Notes: generated from the sequence alone by a model not told the origin. 50,430 nucleotides of DNA from CAYQJS01 sp964417895 (GCA_964417895.1 CAYQJS010000042.1:1-50430); one strand, 5' to 3'. Shown: positions 32,724 through 41,009, counted from the first letter of the stretch. Made by a program: numbers and translations.

Positions 32724-33174
32724 CTAGCGTCGCGTCAAGCCGGTTAGCAATCCTACGCTGATCGCGAAGGTAACGATGTGCATGGCCATAAGGGCCAAGA
32801 CCGCCGAAACGCTTCCACCTGGAAGCTGGCTCGCGTCGGCCACGAGCATGAGGTCCGGGATGAACGAGAGCGCCAGGGCGATCACCGCAACCGTCACGTA
32901 CGTGCGAATCGGCCGGTGTGCGAACCGAGCCACCAGGGCGAACGTGATGACCGCGCCCAGCACGCCGACGACCGTGAAGAAGACGTACGCCCCTGGCTGG
33001 AGCGGCGGAAACTCCGGAGAAACCCCAGGCAGGAGGCCGGCGAGAGCCGCGACGATGGCGTTAGCCGCGACGGACGCGACCATGGTCGACCAGGCCCACC
33101 CACCATATCCGACCCAGAATTACCTGCTGCTGTTCCCCAGAATCGATTGCCTGATATGCGCTCGCGACGGCCAT
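32724..33174 (-). pseudogene. DUF6069-like small membrane protein, probably frameshifted near its N-terminus
   Basis: The open reading frame from ATG 33083 encodes VASVAANAIVAALAGLLPG, AYVFFTVVGVLGAVITFAL and ALMAMHIVTFAISVGLLTG: three to four membrane helices in the DUF6069 pattern. The expected N-terminal helix start (GRIWWVGLV) is found in the neighbouring frame, which opens at ATG 33174 behind a good AGGAG site. The two frames meet around 33085-33100, so one indel appears to divide the gene. A shorter product from ATG 33083 is possible but lacks a ribosome-binding site. Function is unknown. It lies between the MFS exporter and the deazaflavin-type oxidoreductase in one unit. Confidence 0.6.
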
Positions 33175-33243
33175 TGGTATCAACTCCTCTCCTATCTCCG
33201 CGCCCCTCTCGAAAGAGAGGCCTCCGCGTTCTCGGCTCCCCCC

Positions 33244-34778
33244 TCAAGACATAGCGCCCACCTCCACGCGACGCCCATTTGATTCGTCTTCCGGCGGGTG
33301 CGGCGGATGAACGCTGGGCGCCGCCGGTCTGCGCAGCGTAAGCGCCACCAGGGCTGCCGCGGCCGCGATGCAGGCGGCGACGAGGAAGGTGTTGTCGAAG
33401 GCGAGAGTCGCTGCCCTGGCGCCCTCGCCAAGCTCTGCGACATGGGACGCGGTGCGGCTCTGTAGGATCGTGGCTGAGCCGGCCACTCCGAGGGAGATCA
33501 CGACGCTGAAGAGCGCGTTCACCAGCGAGGTGACCCGGCTCACCAGTCCAGGCGGTGCACTGTTGAGCAGGTACGTGTTCAACGCCATCATCGCGAGTCC
33601 CATGCCCGCGCCCCAGATGGAGAGCGGAGCTATGAGATCCGTCGTGCTTGTCGTCGGTGAGATTGTGGACAGCCACAGCATCGCGGCCGTGACCAGGGCT
33701 AGCCCGACTGGTACGGGGAAGCGCGCGCCCCTCCGGTCGAACAGACGGCCGCCGATCTGCATGAAGACCGCCGCCACCAGCGCCTGCGGCAGCGTTGCAA
33801 GCCCCGTTTCGAACGGGCTGTATCCGCGGACCTGCTGTAAGAACAGGGGGATCAGGAACATCGTCCCAAACATCCCCAGGCCTGCGAGCCACTGCGTCAG
33901 GATGGCGCGGCGGAAAAGGGCGCTCCCCATGACGCGCAGCTGGAGCAACGGCTCCCTGACGCTGAGCTCGCGGGCCACGAACGCCACGAGCGGACCGCGC
34001 CTACGGCGAAGCCGGCGAGCGTCGTCACCGCGGTCCAGCCGGCTGCGTAGCTCTGGGCAATGCCGTAGGTCAGCGCGACGAACGCAAGCGGGCCGAGAAC
34101 GGCGCCCGGCACGTCGAGGGCACCGGGGGCCGCCTGGGCTTCAAGGCGTGGTAGAGTGCGCAGCCCCAGCACCAGCGCCGCGGCGCCCACCGGGATGTTG
34201 ATGAGGAAGATGAGCCGCCAGTCGGCGTACTGGACAAGGGCGCCGGACAGGATGGGCCCGAGCGCAGGCGCGAGCAGGACCGGGAACCCGAATGCGCCCA
34301 TCACGGCGCCACGCCGCTCCGGTGGGGCCATGCGGTATACGAACGCCATTCCGACCGGCATCAACATGCCACCGCCCATGCCCTGCAGGGCACGGAAGGC
34401 GACCAGGCTCTCGCCAGTCGGCGCCAGCGCGCACAGCGCGGAGCCGAGCGTAAAGAGCACAAGCGCGGTCAGGTAGACTCGCTTGGCGCCCGCCCTGTCG
34501 CTGAGCCAGCCAGCGAGCGGGACCACCCCGGCCTGGGCCAGCGTGTAGCCCGTGATGACCCACTGCAAGAGCGTGAGATCGGCAGCGAAGACGCGCCCCA
34601 GGTGCGGCAGCGCAACGTTCACCACGGTCGTGTCCAGGATGGCCATGAAGGTCCCGACGATGATGGCGGCCAGGGGGGCAAGAATTGCCCGCACGCTCGG
34701 TGGCGCCGCGGACAGAGCCTGAATGGCAGCGTGCCCGTTTGCGCGAGGCGTCGCTTCGACCTCGAGTCCAGCCAACAC
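33244..34778 (-). pseudogene. MFS multidrug exporter, DHA2/EmrB type, frameshifted
   Basis: The 5' part (ATG 34778) encodes IVGTFMAILDTTVVNVALPH, the DHA2 motif, then GWLSDRAGAKRVYL and FRALQGMGGGMLMPVGMAFV, covering the first seven or so helices. Near 33990 the reading frame shifts: GFAVGAV is followed by unrelated sequence, whereas the adjacent frame continues LVAFVARELSVREPLLQLRV and the remaining helices to the stop at 33244. Joined, they give about 511 residues, the usual size for a 14-helix EmrB/QacA-type exporter. It is divergent from the HxlR regulator, a common arrangement for regulated efflux. The shift may be genuine decay or a sequencing indel. Confidence 0.8.
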
Positions 34779-34870
34779 GGTCCTCCTCGGGTGCCCTGCG
34801 AAGCTCCGAGCCCCGGTTCCGCGTTCCTTTTGGGGCTACGCCTCGGAACTGCGAACTCGGTACTCTGAAC

Positions 34871-34898
34871 TTGTGCAAGCTACTTACCGAAGTATAGT
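34871..34898 (+). promoter_or_regulatory. Putative promoter of the HxlR regulator gene
   Basis: TTGTGC (34871-34876) and TATAGT (34893-34898) form a sigma-70-like -35/-10 pair with a 16-bp spacer in the divergent region between the MFS gene and the HxlR gene. The local sequence is much more AT-rich than its surroundings. Confidence 0.5.
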
Positions 34899-34904
34899 AG
34901 AATG

Positions 34905-34940
34905 ACTAACGATTGTGAAGCTACTAGCCTTTTGGTTAGT
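34905..34940. promoter_or_regulatory. Possible operator: inverted ACTAAC / GTTAGT half-sites
   Basis: ACTAAC near 34905 and GTTAGT near 34935 are exact inverse complements, roughly 30 bp centre to centre, just downstream of the predicted promoter and before GTG 34993. HxlR-type dimers bind short AT-rich inverted repeats, so autoregulation and control of the divergent exporter are plausible. Confidence 0.35.
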
Positions 34941-34992
34941 ATCTGGCGGCGCCTCCACGAAGGAGACCGCCGACAAGGGGAGCGAGGCCAGC

Positions 34993-35370
34993 GTGCCAGT
35001 ACTACGTTGCTCGGATAATTTCCCGGAGGCCTTCCAACAGGCGCTGGACGTGCTCAGCAAGCGCTGGACAGGCCTGATCCTTTTCGTGCTAGGGGACGGC
35101 CCGCTCCGCTTCAGCGAGATCTCCGAGCGCATTCAGGTCATCAGCGACCGCGTTCTGTCCGAGCGGCTGAAAGAGCTCGAGGCCGAAGGGATCGTAGAAC
35201 GGCGGATCTCCGCTGAAGTGCCGGTGCGGGTGGAGTACCGCCTGACCGACAAGGGACAGGAGTTGCGGCCCGTTTACGAGGCGATCGGGCGGTGGGCCCA
35301 CCGCTGGGTAGCCGGCGCGGCCGAGGCTATGCCCGAGTGCTTCGCCGAGGCGAGGACCGACGCGGACTGA
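34993..35370 (+). CDS. HxlR family transcriptional regulator
   Basis: GTG 34993 (AGGGGAGCG upstream) gives 125 residues, the family norm; an upstream GTG 34915 would add 26 non-conserved residues across the operator-like repeat. VLRCSDNFPEAFQQALDVLS then KRWTGLILFVL is the HxlR N-terminal helix with its redox-sensing-type Cys. FSEISERIQVISDRVLSERL then KELEAEGIVER is the winged HTH, followed by the wing and YRLTDKGQEL. HxlR/YodB-type regulators respond to quinones, aldehydes or other electrophiles. The divergent MFS, DUF6069-like and deazaflavin-type genes are the likely targets. Confidence 0.92.
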   Translation: MPVLRCSDNFPEAFQQALDVLSKRWTGLILFVLGDGPLRFSEISERIQVISDRVLSERLKELEAEGIVERRISAEVPVRVEYRLTDKGQELRPVYEAIGRWAHRWVAGAAEAMPECFAEARTDAD

Positions 35371-35383
35371 GTGGTGGGAGACC

Positions 35384-35425
35384 CTACCCCCCTCCCTAAC
35401 CCTCCCCCTCGAGGGGGGAGGGGAC
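35384..35425. repeat. C-run/G-run hairpin between convergent genes
   Basis: CCCTCCCTAACCCTCCCCCT, then GAGGGGGGAGGGG, forms a strong hairpin between the HxlR stop and the convergent Hsp20 stop. It belongs to the family at 27001, 32141 and 38699 and could act as a bidirectional terminator. Confidence 0.65.
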
Positions 35426-35448
35426 CAACGTAGAACGCGAGTGCTGGA

Positions 35449-35856
35449 TTAGTCGCTTCGCACCTGGATGCGGTGCGGTTGCGCGCGTGGAATGCGCGGC
35501 AGTCGGAGAAACAGCACGCCGTTCTTGAGCTCCGCCTCGATTCGCGCTGCGTCCACCTCGTCTGGCAGCTGAAACTGCCGGAAGAAGCCTGTCAGCTCGT
35601 ACTCGCGGTGTACAGGGTTCGTGGTCACCAGGTGCGACGCGCGCCCACGAATTGTCAGGATGCCGCGCTCCACCCCCACGTCGAGCGCCGCGGGCTCGAC
35701 CCCGGGCACGTCCGCGATCACCACGAGCCCCTGGTCATCTTCGTAGATATCGGCCGCGGGGGAGACGTACATCTCGTCTGAGCGCGTGGGCTCGCGCGTG
35801 GCCTCCCGGCCGGGACCTCCTTCTATGCCTGGAGACGGCACTGTTGGCTCAGCCAT
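35449..35856 (-). CDS. Small heat-shock protein Hsp20, copy 1
   Basis: 135 residues with the alpha-crystallin domain from about residue 30: YVSPAADIYEDDQGLVVIAD, VPGVEPAALDVGVERGILTI and the C-terminal ELKNGVLFLRLPRI, the A-x-x-x-n-GvL-x-i-x-xP motif of Hsp20 chaperones. The N-terminus is Pro/Gly/Glu-rich and disordered. The C-terminal I-x-V-like tail (IQV) may serve oligomer contacts. It is an ATP-independent holdase in the cytosol. It is second in a two-gene unit, 12 nt behind Hsp20 copy 2. Confidence 0.95.
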   Translation of the reverse strand: MAEPTVPSPGIEGGPGREATREPTRSDEMYVSPAADIYEDDQGLVVIADVPGVEPAALDVGVERGILTIRGRASHLVTTNPVHREYELTGFFRQFQLPDEVDAARIEAELKNGVLFLRLPRIPRAQPHRIQVRSD

Positions 35857-35868
35857 CCTTCCACCTCC

Positions 35869-36318
35869 TTATGCGCTCTGCACGGTCACACGCCGCGGCC
35901 GGGCGGCCGCCGCTCGCGGCAATGTCAGCTCGAGCAGCCCGTTTCGATACTGCGCCTCGACCCGGTCCGCGTCGACGTCCGCGGGAAGCTCGACCGAGCG
36001 GTGAAATCGGCCGGCCGCGCGCTCCACCCGGTGGAGCCTATCCGGCGCGACATCCGCCACACCTGGCTTCTCGCCGGCAATGGTGAGCGTGTTGTTCACC
36101 ACCGTGATCTCCAGCTGCGCCGGATCTACTCCCGGCGCGAGGGCCTCGACGTGGAAGCTCTCGCCGTCGTCATGGACGTTGACCAGTGGGTACTGGCGCG
36201 CGCCGCGCCCCGGCAAGAACGCGATTCTGGGATTCGGCGCAATGCCGATATGGCCGGCTGCTCGGTCGAATTCACGCCGCAACCGTTCGAGCTCCAGGAA
36301 CGGGTCCCACACTGCCAT
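35869..36318 (-). CDS. Small heat-shock protein Hsp20, copy 2
   Basis: 149 residues starting MAVWDPFLELERLRREFDRA, a typical Hsp20 N-terminal amphipathic region, followed by the alpha-crystallin domain: PLVNVHDDGESFHVEALAPG, LEITVVNNTLTIAGEKPG, FHRSVELPADVDADRVEAQY and RNGLLELTLPRAA. It is distinct from copy 1 and is the first gene of the pair, with GGAGGTGACG upstream of ATG 36318. The two may co-assemble. No CIRCE-type operator is seen in the 36319-36454 gap to the divergent gene. Confidence 0.95.
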   Translation of the reverse strand: MAVWDPFLELERLRREFDRAAGHIGIAPNPRIAFLPGRGARQYPLVNVHDDGESFHVEALAPGVDPAQLEITVVNNTLTIAGEKPGVADVAPDRLHRVERAAGRFHRSVELPADVDADRVEAQYRNGLLELTLPRAAAARPRRVTVQSA

Positions 36319-36454
36319 GCGTCACCTCCTACGAACACATTGCTTTCCCACGCCTCAGCCTTCAGATTATCGCACCAGGGAACGAACCGGGAAGGCGCGG
36401 TCAGAACGCCGCTGCTATACTCGCGGCACAGTCGGGGTATGCGGAGGTGACCGC

Positions 36455-37201
36455 GTGGAACAGATACCGTCGTCAGCGAGAGCGCGGATCGGGCTCATCA
36501 TTCCGTCGTCGAACCGGCTCACCGAGCCGCAGTTCCAGCGCCACGCCCCGCCTGGGGTGCAGGTACACGTCACGCGCCTGCGCATGACTGGCCCTCACAA
36601 GGTGCCCGCCATCGACCTTCTCCCACGGATCGCGGATGCAGCGGCGGCGCTCGCCGACGCCCAGTGCGACGTGATCGTCTTCCACTGTACGGCGAACTCC
36701 ATGGACTCCGGCGCAGAGATGGGGCGGCGGATCATCGAAACGATGCGGTCGGCCACGGGCCGGCCGGTGGAGACCACCGGATCGGCTCTGACGGAGGCGC
36801 TTTCGGCGCTGAACGCCCGGAAGCTCGTGAGCATCAGCCCCTATGCGCCATCGGTGAGCCATCGCGAGAGCGCATATCTGGCCGAGGAGGGCTTCGAGGT
36901 CGTGCGCGAGCGGTCCCTCGACCTTCCTGGGAGCGACGCTTACATTGCGATTCCGCCATACGAGTGGGTGCGCATCGCCGAGGAGGAGGAGGACCCTGAC
37001 GCAGACGCCTATCTCTTCAGCTGCACCAATATCCACAGCATCGACATCATCGAGGACCTGGAGAAGAGGCTCGACCGGCCGGTGGTGACCAGCAACCAGG
37101 CAACCCTGTGGACCTGCCTGCGCCAGTGTGGCCAGCCGGACGCCCTGCCCGGCCTCGGCCGCCTTTTCAGCCTGCAGCTGCCGGCGAAGGTGGCTGCCTG
37201 A
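36455..37201 (+). CDS. Maleate isomerase/arylmalonate decarboxylase-type Asp/Glu racemase family protein
   Basis: GTG 36455 preceded by GGAGGTG gives 248 residues. The N-terminus RIGLIIPSSNRLTEPQFQRH is typical of maleate cis-trans isomerases and AMDases. Cys78 in IVFHCTANS and Cys190 in YLFSCTNIHS occupy the two catalytic positions, so unlike the proteins at 1893 and 11411 this member keeps both cysteines. VTSNQATLWTCLRQCG matches the C-terminal signature. It should isomerise or decarboxylate a small dicarboxylate. An amidohydrolase follows downstream on the same strand, separated by repeats. Confidence 0.9.
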   Translation: MEQIPSSARARIGLIIPSSNRLTEPQFQRHAPPGVQVHVTRLRMTGPHKVPAIDLLPRIADAAAALADAQCDVIVFHCTANSMDSGAEMGRRIIETMRSATGRPVETTGSALTEALSALNARKLVSISPYAPSVSHRESAYLAEEGFEVVRERSLDLPGSDAYIAIPPYEWVRIAEEEEDPDADAYLFSCTNIHSIDIIEDLEKRLDRPVVTSNQATLWTCLRQCGQPDALPGLGRLFSLQLPAKVAA

Positions 37202-37445
37202 CCTATGTGCCATTCAATGGCGAATGTCATCCTGAACCGAAGGCGAAGGAAGAGTGTGTCATTCTCAGTTGCGAAGCGTCTTCGAAGCGCCACAGAAGGG
37301 TGAGAACCGCTCATGGGAGGCCTGTCGAACCATGAGCCCGTGGTTGCGCGATCCGAGGTCGTCCTTCGACAGGCTCAGGACGAACGGCGTTTTCAGAGCA
37401 GCGTCACTGCGCTGAGCTTCACCAAAGCGCGGAAGGAGTGTAGCC
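37202..37445. repeat. Repeat-filled spacer with GTCC-TTCGACAGGCTCAGGAC palindrome
   Basis: GTCATCCTGAACCGAAGGCG (37225-37244) is a diverged half of the GTCA-CTGAGC family. CGTCCTTCGACAGGCTCAGG, then ACG (37360-37382), has inverted CGTCCT/AGGACG arms and is a widely dispersed bacterial intergenic repeat; the half GAGCCTGTCGAAGG reappears near 45713. No gene is seen in the spacer. Confidence 0.6.
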
Positions 37446-38627
37446 ATGCCTGTCGACCTCGTCGTAGACGCAGACGGCCACTGCAGCGAGCCCGAGGAGG
37501 GGCTGGCACGCTGGATGCCACACGAATACGCGGACCGGGTGCCGCGGCGCATCGCCGACAACCAGGGGAACTCGCGGATCCTGTTCGAGGGGCGGGTGTG
37601 GGCAAAGAGCGAGGGGCTGGGGCCGGGCGTGAGCGGTCCCTTCGCCGACCACATTCGCGGCTCCCGCCCCGGTATGCGTGAGCCCGCTCAGCGGCTCGTC
37701 GACATGGACGCGGAAGGGATCGACGTCGCGGTCATCTTCGGTACCTCGATCGCCCTGACCGTCAACGGGATCCAGGACCAGGGGTTGGCCGCAGCCACGT
37801 GCCACGCCGTGAACCAGTGGCTCGTGGAGGAGTACCTCGCGCCCGAGCCGAAGCGGCTCAAGGGGGTTGGGCTCATCCCTTGCCAGGACCCGCCATTGGC
37901 CGCGCGCGAGCTGGAATACCTCGCGCAGCACGGGATCGTCAGCGCCATGCTGCCCACTAACGTGTACGGCATCAACCTGGGCGACCGCCGCTTCGATCCG
38001 ATCTACGCCGCTGCCCAGGCAACCGGTATGCCGCTCTCAGTGCACCCGCAGACAGGCCATGATGGCCAGTACGGCGTATCGGGCGTTATGGGAGCGGGGA
38101 CGGAGCGCATGGAGAAGTACAGCTACGTCCACCTGACCGCCTTTCCATTCGAGCTGATGATCGCGCTCATGCACATGATTGGCGAGGGCGTGTTCGACCG
38201 TTATCCGAGGCTAAAGGTGGGTTTCATGGAGGGGGGCTGCGGCTGGATCCCCTTCTGGTCGGAGCGCCTGGACGAGCACTTCCACAAGCTCCGGCCCCAG
38301 TGGCCGTTGCTGCAGCGCAAGCCTTCGGAGATCATCCGCTCTGACCAGGTGTCCTTCACATGCGAGCCTGAGGAGGAGATCCTGCCGTACGTGCTGGACA
38401 CCATCGGGGAGGAGCAGGTGATGTACGCATCGGACTATGCGCACTGGGACTGCGAGTTCCCCGAATCGGTGCGCCTGCTTCAGGCCGTCCCTGGGGTCAG
38501 CGCCGAGCAGCAGCGGCTCGTGCTCGGCGGGAACGCTATCCGCTGGTTTGAGCTGCGGGAAGCTGATCTGCCCACGCAGTCAGCGACCTTTGGAAGGCCG
38601 ATGGCGGCGGGCGCGCCCGCGAGCTGA
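37446..38627 (+). CDS. Amidohydrolase family protein (amidohydrolase_2 type)
   Basis: 393 residues from ATG 37446 with AAGGAGTG upstream. The first strand carries VVDADGHCSEPEEG, a D-x-D-x-H variant of the metal motif. PLSVHPQTGHDG supplies the barrel His, VGFMEGGCGWIPFWSERLDE the conserved E-x-G-x-x-W-x-P segment, and YASDYAHWD the catalytic Asp. This is the metal-dependent hydrolase/decarboxylase group related to ACMSD and resorcylate decarboxylases, often found in aromatic catabolism. The C-terminus GGNAIRWFEL is the standard family ending. It probably acts with the neighbouring isomerase-like protein, but the substrate is unknown. Confidence 0.93.
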   Translation: MPVDLVVDADGHCSEPEEGLARWMPHEYADRVPRRIADNQGNSRILFEGRVWAKSEGLGPGVSGPFADHIRGSRPGMREPAQRLVDMDAEGIDVAVIFGTSIALTVNGIQDQGLAAATCHAVNQWLVEEYLAPEPKRLKGVGLIPCQDPPLAARELEYLAQHGIVSAMLPTNVYGINLGDRRFDPIYAAAQATGMPLSVHPQTGHDGQYGVSGVMGAGTERMEKYSYVHLTAFPFELMIALMHMIGEGVFDRYPRLKVGFMEGGCGWIPFWSERLDEHFHKLRPQWPLLQRKPSEIIRSDQVSFTCEPEEEILPYVLDTIGEEQVMYASDYAHWDCEFPESVRLLQAVPGVSAEQQRLVLGGNAIRWFELREADLPTQSATFGRPMAAGAPAS

Positions 38628-38664
38628 ACATGGCCCTCGCTCCCCCGTGAGGGGGAAGCGGGTT

Positions 38665-38819
38665 CTAATGGGTCAGTTCTCTCGTGCATGGCCAATAACC
38701 CCCTCCCTCACCCTCCCCGCGAGGGGGGAGGGGACCAGTTCTTTCCCCCTCCCCTCGACGGGGGAGGGTTGGGGTGGGGGTGATCGTAACCCCGACATCC
38801 ATGCGAACTGACCCATTAG
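38665..38819. repeat. 155-bp element with perfect 15-bp terminal inverted repeats
   Basis: CTAATGGGTCAGTTC (38665-38679) and GAACTGACCCATTAG (38805-38819) are exact inverse complements. Inside, GCATGG and CCATGC extend the pairing, and the core is a pair of C-run/G-run hairpins (38699-38780). No coding sequence and no clear target duplication are visible. It resembles a MITE. Confidence 0.75.
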
Positions 38820-38927
38820 CAAGCGTGGACGGGCACTGTCGTCGGCTGAAGCATCTTGGGGCCGAAACCAGCGCTCGCGGACCGGACTTTGCGCTCGTGC
38901 CAGATCCCTCGCTTCGCTCTCCTGAAG

Positions 38928-39032
38928 CTGTCACCCTGAGCGACAGCGAAGGGTCTGGGGGCACTGACAACACGGTCGCGGGCTCGCAACTCGATGCCGA
39001 TCCAGATGCTTCGCTGCGGCTCAGCATGACAG
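38928..39032. repeat. 105-bp MITE-like element, copy 2 (inverted)
   Basis: It begins CTGTCACCCTGAGCGACAGC and ends with the complement of CTGTCATGCTGAGCCGCAGC. Its reverse complement follows the copy at 25667-25771 base for base over most of the length, and both are exactly 105 bp. Confidence 0.8.
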
Positions 39033-39049
39033 TTTCACCTGTCTGTGAC

Positions 39050-39067
39050 GCCCCGAGATATCGGGGC
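39050..39067 (-). terminator. 7-bp hairpin downstream of the methyltransferase gene
   Basis: GCCCCGA and TCGGGGC pair around a GATA loop, 44 bp beyond the stop of the reverse-strand methyltransferase. It could terminate that transcript. A T-run is absent. Confidence 0.4.
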
Positions 39068-39110
39068 ATGGCAAACTCAGGATGGCAGGCTGGCTTCCGC
39101 GGCCGCGTCC

Positions 39111-39752
39111 CTAGCCCTGGCCGCCGGCCCCCGAAGCCGCTCCCCGGCTTCGCGCAACCACGGCATAGAGCGGGTCGCTGCCGGAGGGGCTGCGGTCCAG
39201 CGCCTCGATCTCGTCCCAGTGGCCGGCTGCCTGGAGGTAGCGGGCGACGAGAGCCGCATGTCCGTCATCGTCCAGCGCCTGCCAGATGAACACCGCCTTG
39301 GTGGGAAAGCAGCGGTTGGAGAAGCTGATCACGAGCGGGCCGCCCGGGCGCAGGACGCGGCCAACCTCACGCAGCACCTCGACCGGGTGGATGAGGTACT
39401 GGATCGACACGCAGATCGCGGCCGCGTCGAACTCGCTATCCCCGAACGGCAGAACCTGGGTGCGGTTGAGGTCGTGGACCAGCCAGGCGTGCAGCCTCGG
39501 GTTGGCGCGGAGCTCGTCGGCGTTCATCCCGAGGCCGACAACGCGCCGATACTCGACCTCCGGCGGTAGGTGGCTGACCCAGCTACTCATGAGGTCAAGG
39601 ATGGCGCCCCCTAGCGGGAAGTAGTCGCGGTAGAACTGGGTGACGGCCCCGATGGCCGCGTCGTCGATGTGGGTGACCAGGCGCGGCTCCGCGTAAAAGT
39701 CCTCGTCCAGGGACTCGTCGAGTCGGCTGAAGGGGTTAGTCGTCCCTGCCAT
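39111..39752 (-). CDS. Class I SAM-dependent methyltransferase
   Basis: Starting at ATG 39752 (GGAAAG upstream) gives 213 residues; a longer frame to 39818 exists but lacks conservation. GGAILDLMSSWVSHLP is a motif-I variant of the Rossmann-like SAM fold, followed by VVGLGMNADELRANPRL (motif II region), FDAAAICVSIQYLIHPVEVL (motif post-I/III) and LRPGGPLVISFSN. This is the Methyltransf_11-like arrangement. The N-terminus DESLDEDFYAEPRLVTHID is typical of a conserved bacterial group of unknown substrate. No neighbour clarifies its role. The C-terminal tail is Gly/Ala-rich. Confidence 0.88.
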   Translation of the reverse strand: MAGTTNPFSRLDESLDEDFYAEPRLVTHIDDAAIGAVTQFYRDYFPLGGAILDLMSSWVSHLPPEVEYRRVVGLGMNADELRANPRLHAWLVHDLNRTQVLPFGDSEFDAAAICVSIQYLIHPVEVLREVGRVLRPGGPLVISFSNRCFPTKAVFIWQALDDDGHAALVARYLQAAGHWDEIEALDRSPSGSDPLYAVVARSRGAASGAGGQG

Positions 39753-39862
39753 CGCTATCGCTTTCCAAAGTTGAGGGATGCCGGACCATGGTCTATTGTG
39801 GCCGCTCGATGCAAGCACGATAATAGAGGCGTAAACAGGGCCTGCCCGCGCGAGGGACGTCG

Positions 39863-40234
39863 ATGGCCGAGTCGCCGCAGTTGCCTGACCGCATCCAGAA
39901 AGACCTCGAGGACGCTCTGCGCGACGGAGGGGTGGACAAGCTCCCTTCGCGCCCCCGACGGCGCCGCCGCCCGTTGCGTCTGCGTCTCCCGGACCCGCGT
40001 CCCCGCAACCCGGGGGAGTTGGTCCTTTACGGCGTGGTTCTAGGCCTCGTCGGCTATTTCGTCCCGCCGCTCCGCGGGCTCTTCCTCCTCGGCCTCGCGT
40101 GCGTGGCGCTCGCTATCGTCACGCATTTCCTTCAGCCGCAGGGCCAGCGACCTAAGTACTGGCGAGGGCGCTACCTCGACGTGCCGAGCGGCCAGTGGCC
40201 GGAACGCCTCTACCGCCTTATCTACCGCCGTTAG
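39863..40234 (+). CDS. Small membrane protein, unknown function
   Basis: 123 residues from ATG 39863 with GAGGGACG upstream. The N-terminal third is charged, with an Arg-rich patch near residues 31-41. It is followed by two hydrophobic helices (ELVLYGVVLGLVGYFVPPL, about 51-70, and GLFLLGLACVALAIVTHFL, about 72-90), then a basic YWRGRYLDVPSGQWPERLYR tail. This looks like a two-helix inner-membrane protein with both ends inside. I do not recognise a named family. The DedA gene follows after a repeat-rich gap. Confidence 0.75.
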   Translation: MAESPQLPDRIQKDLEDALRDGGVDKLPSRPRRRRRPLRLRLPDPRPRNPGELVLYGVVLGLVGYFVPPLRGLFLLGLACVALAIVTHFLQPQGQRPKYWRGRYLDVPSGQWPERLYRLIYRR

Positions 40235-40258
40235 CATCTGACAGGTTGCTAGACCTTA

Positions 40259-40360
40259 GTCCGTCGTCAGATTCCGCTCTTCAGTCGTCAGTCGGCACTT
40301 CACAGTCGTCATCTCGCGGTCGTCGCCCCTCAGTCCTCAGTCCTCATCTCTCAGTCCTCG
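40259..40360. repeat. Degenerate cagtcct/cagtcgt repeat array
   Basis: The gap consists of imperfect CAGTCGT and CAGTCCT heptamers, the complement of the ctgagga unit, becoming regular at 40331-40360. It ends directly at the DedA start codon, so no Shine-Dalgarno is visible there. Confidence 0.75.
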
Positions 40361-40361
40361 G

Positions 40362-41009
40362 ATGATTGGCCAGCTACTCGACGCCCTCGGCGAGTGGACC
40401 AGAGCGGTGATGCTTACGCTCGGCTACCCCGGTTTGGTCATCGTGATGGTGATCGAGAACGTCTTTCCGCCCATCCCTTCAGAACTGGTGCTTCCGCTCG
40501 CTGGATTCCTGGCCCACGATGGCGAGGGAGGCTTCTCCCTACCGCTGGTGGTGTTGGCTGGCGGCCTGGGCTCGGTGCTAGGGGCGGTCGTCCTTTATGG
40601 GTTCGGCGCCTGGGCTCGTGAGCACGGAGGCCGCCGCCTTCTGCTCGCCGTGGTCCGCTATGCCTTAGTTACGGAAAAGGACCTGGACGCAGCCGAATTG
40701 TGGTTCGCGCGCCACCGCGCCCTTGCGGTCTTTACGGGGCGCTTCGTGCCCGTGGTCCGCAGCCTGATCTCGATTCCCGCGGGTTACAACCGCATGCCGC
40801 TGGCGCAGTTTCTCGTCCTCACCGCAATCGGCACGACAGTCTGGTGCGCGATTCTCGCCTCCGCAGGCTGGATGTTGGGCGAGAGTTGGCCGCTGGTGCG
40901 GTCGATCCTGTCGCGCTACGAACAGCTCGTGGTCGCCGTTAGCGCACTGGCCGTCCTCGCCTTCATCGGGTGGAAGCTACGCCAGCGGATGGCCGCGCGG
41001 GCCCGATAG
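40362..41009 (+). CDS. DedA family membrane protein
   Basis: 215 residues with at least four hydrophobic segments. MVIENVFPPIPSELVLPLAG is the DedA re-entrant motif (E-x-x-xPPIPSE). VVLYGFGAWAREHGGRRLLL and FTGRFVPVVRSLISIPAGYN match the second conserved region, with its F/G-x-RxxPxxR motif (R747-R752 zone of the codon run). DedA proteins act as undecaprenyl- or phospholipid flippase-like transporters that need the proton motive force. The start ATG lies right against a repeat and has no evident ribosome-binding site, so initiation may be weak or leaderless. Confidence 0.95.
   Translation: MIGQLLDALGEWTRAVMLTLGYPGLVIVMVIENVFPPIPSELVLPLAGFLAHDGEGGFSLPLVVLAGGLGSVLGAVVLYGFGAWAREHGGRRLLLAVVRYALVTEKDLDAAELWFARHRALAVFTGRFVPVVRSLISIPAGYNRMPLAQFLVLTAIGTTVWCAILASAGWMLGESWPLVRSILSRYEQLVVAVSALAVLAFIGWKLRQRMAARAR

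Larger units (their letters stand above)
38628..39110. other. Gene-free stretch filled by two unrelated mobile-type repeats
   Basis: No gene is present between the amidohydrolase and the convergent methyltransferase. The region holds a TIR-bounded element (38665-38819), the second 105-bp MITE-like copy (38928-39032) and a terminator-like hairpin (39050-39067). A small C-run/G-run hairpin also lies at 38638-38658. Confidence 0.8.
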
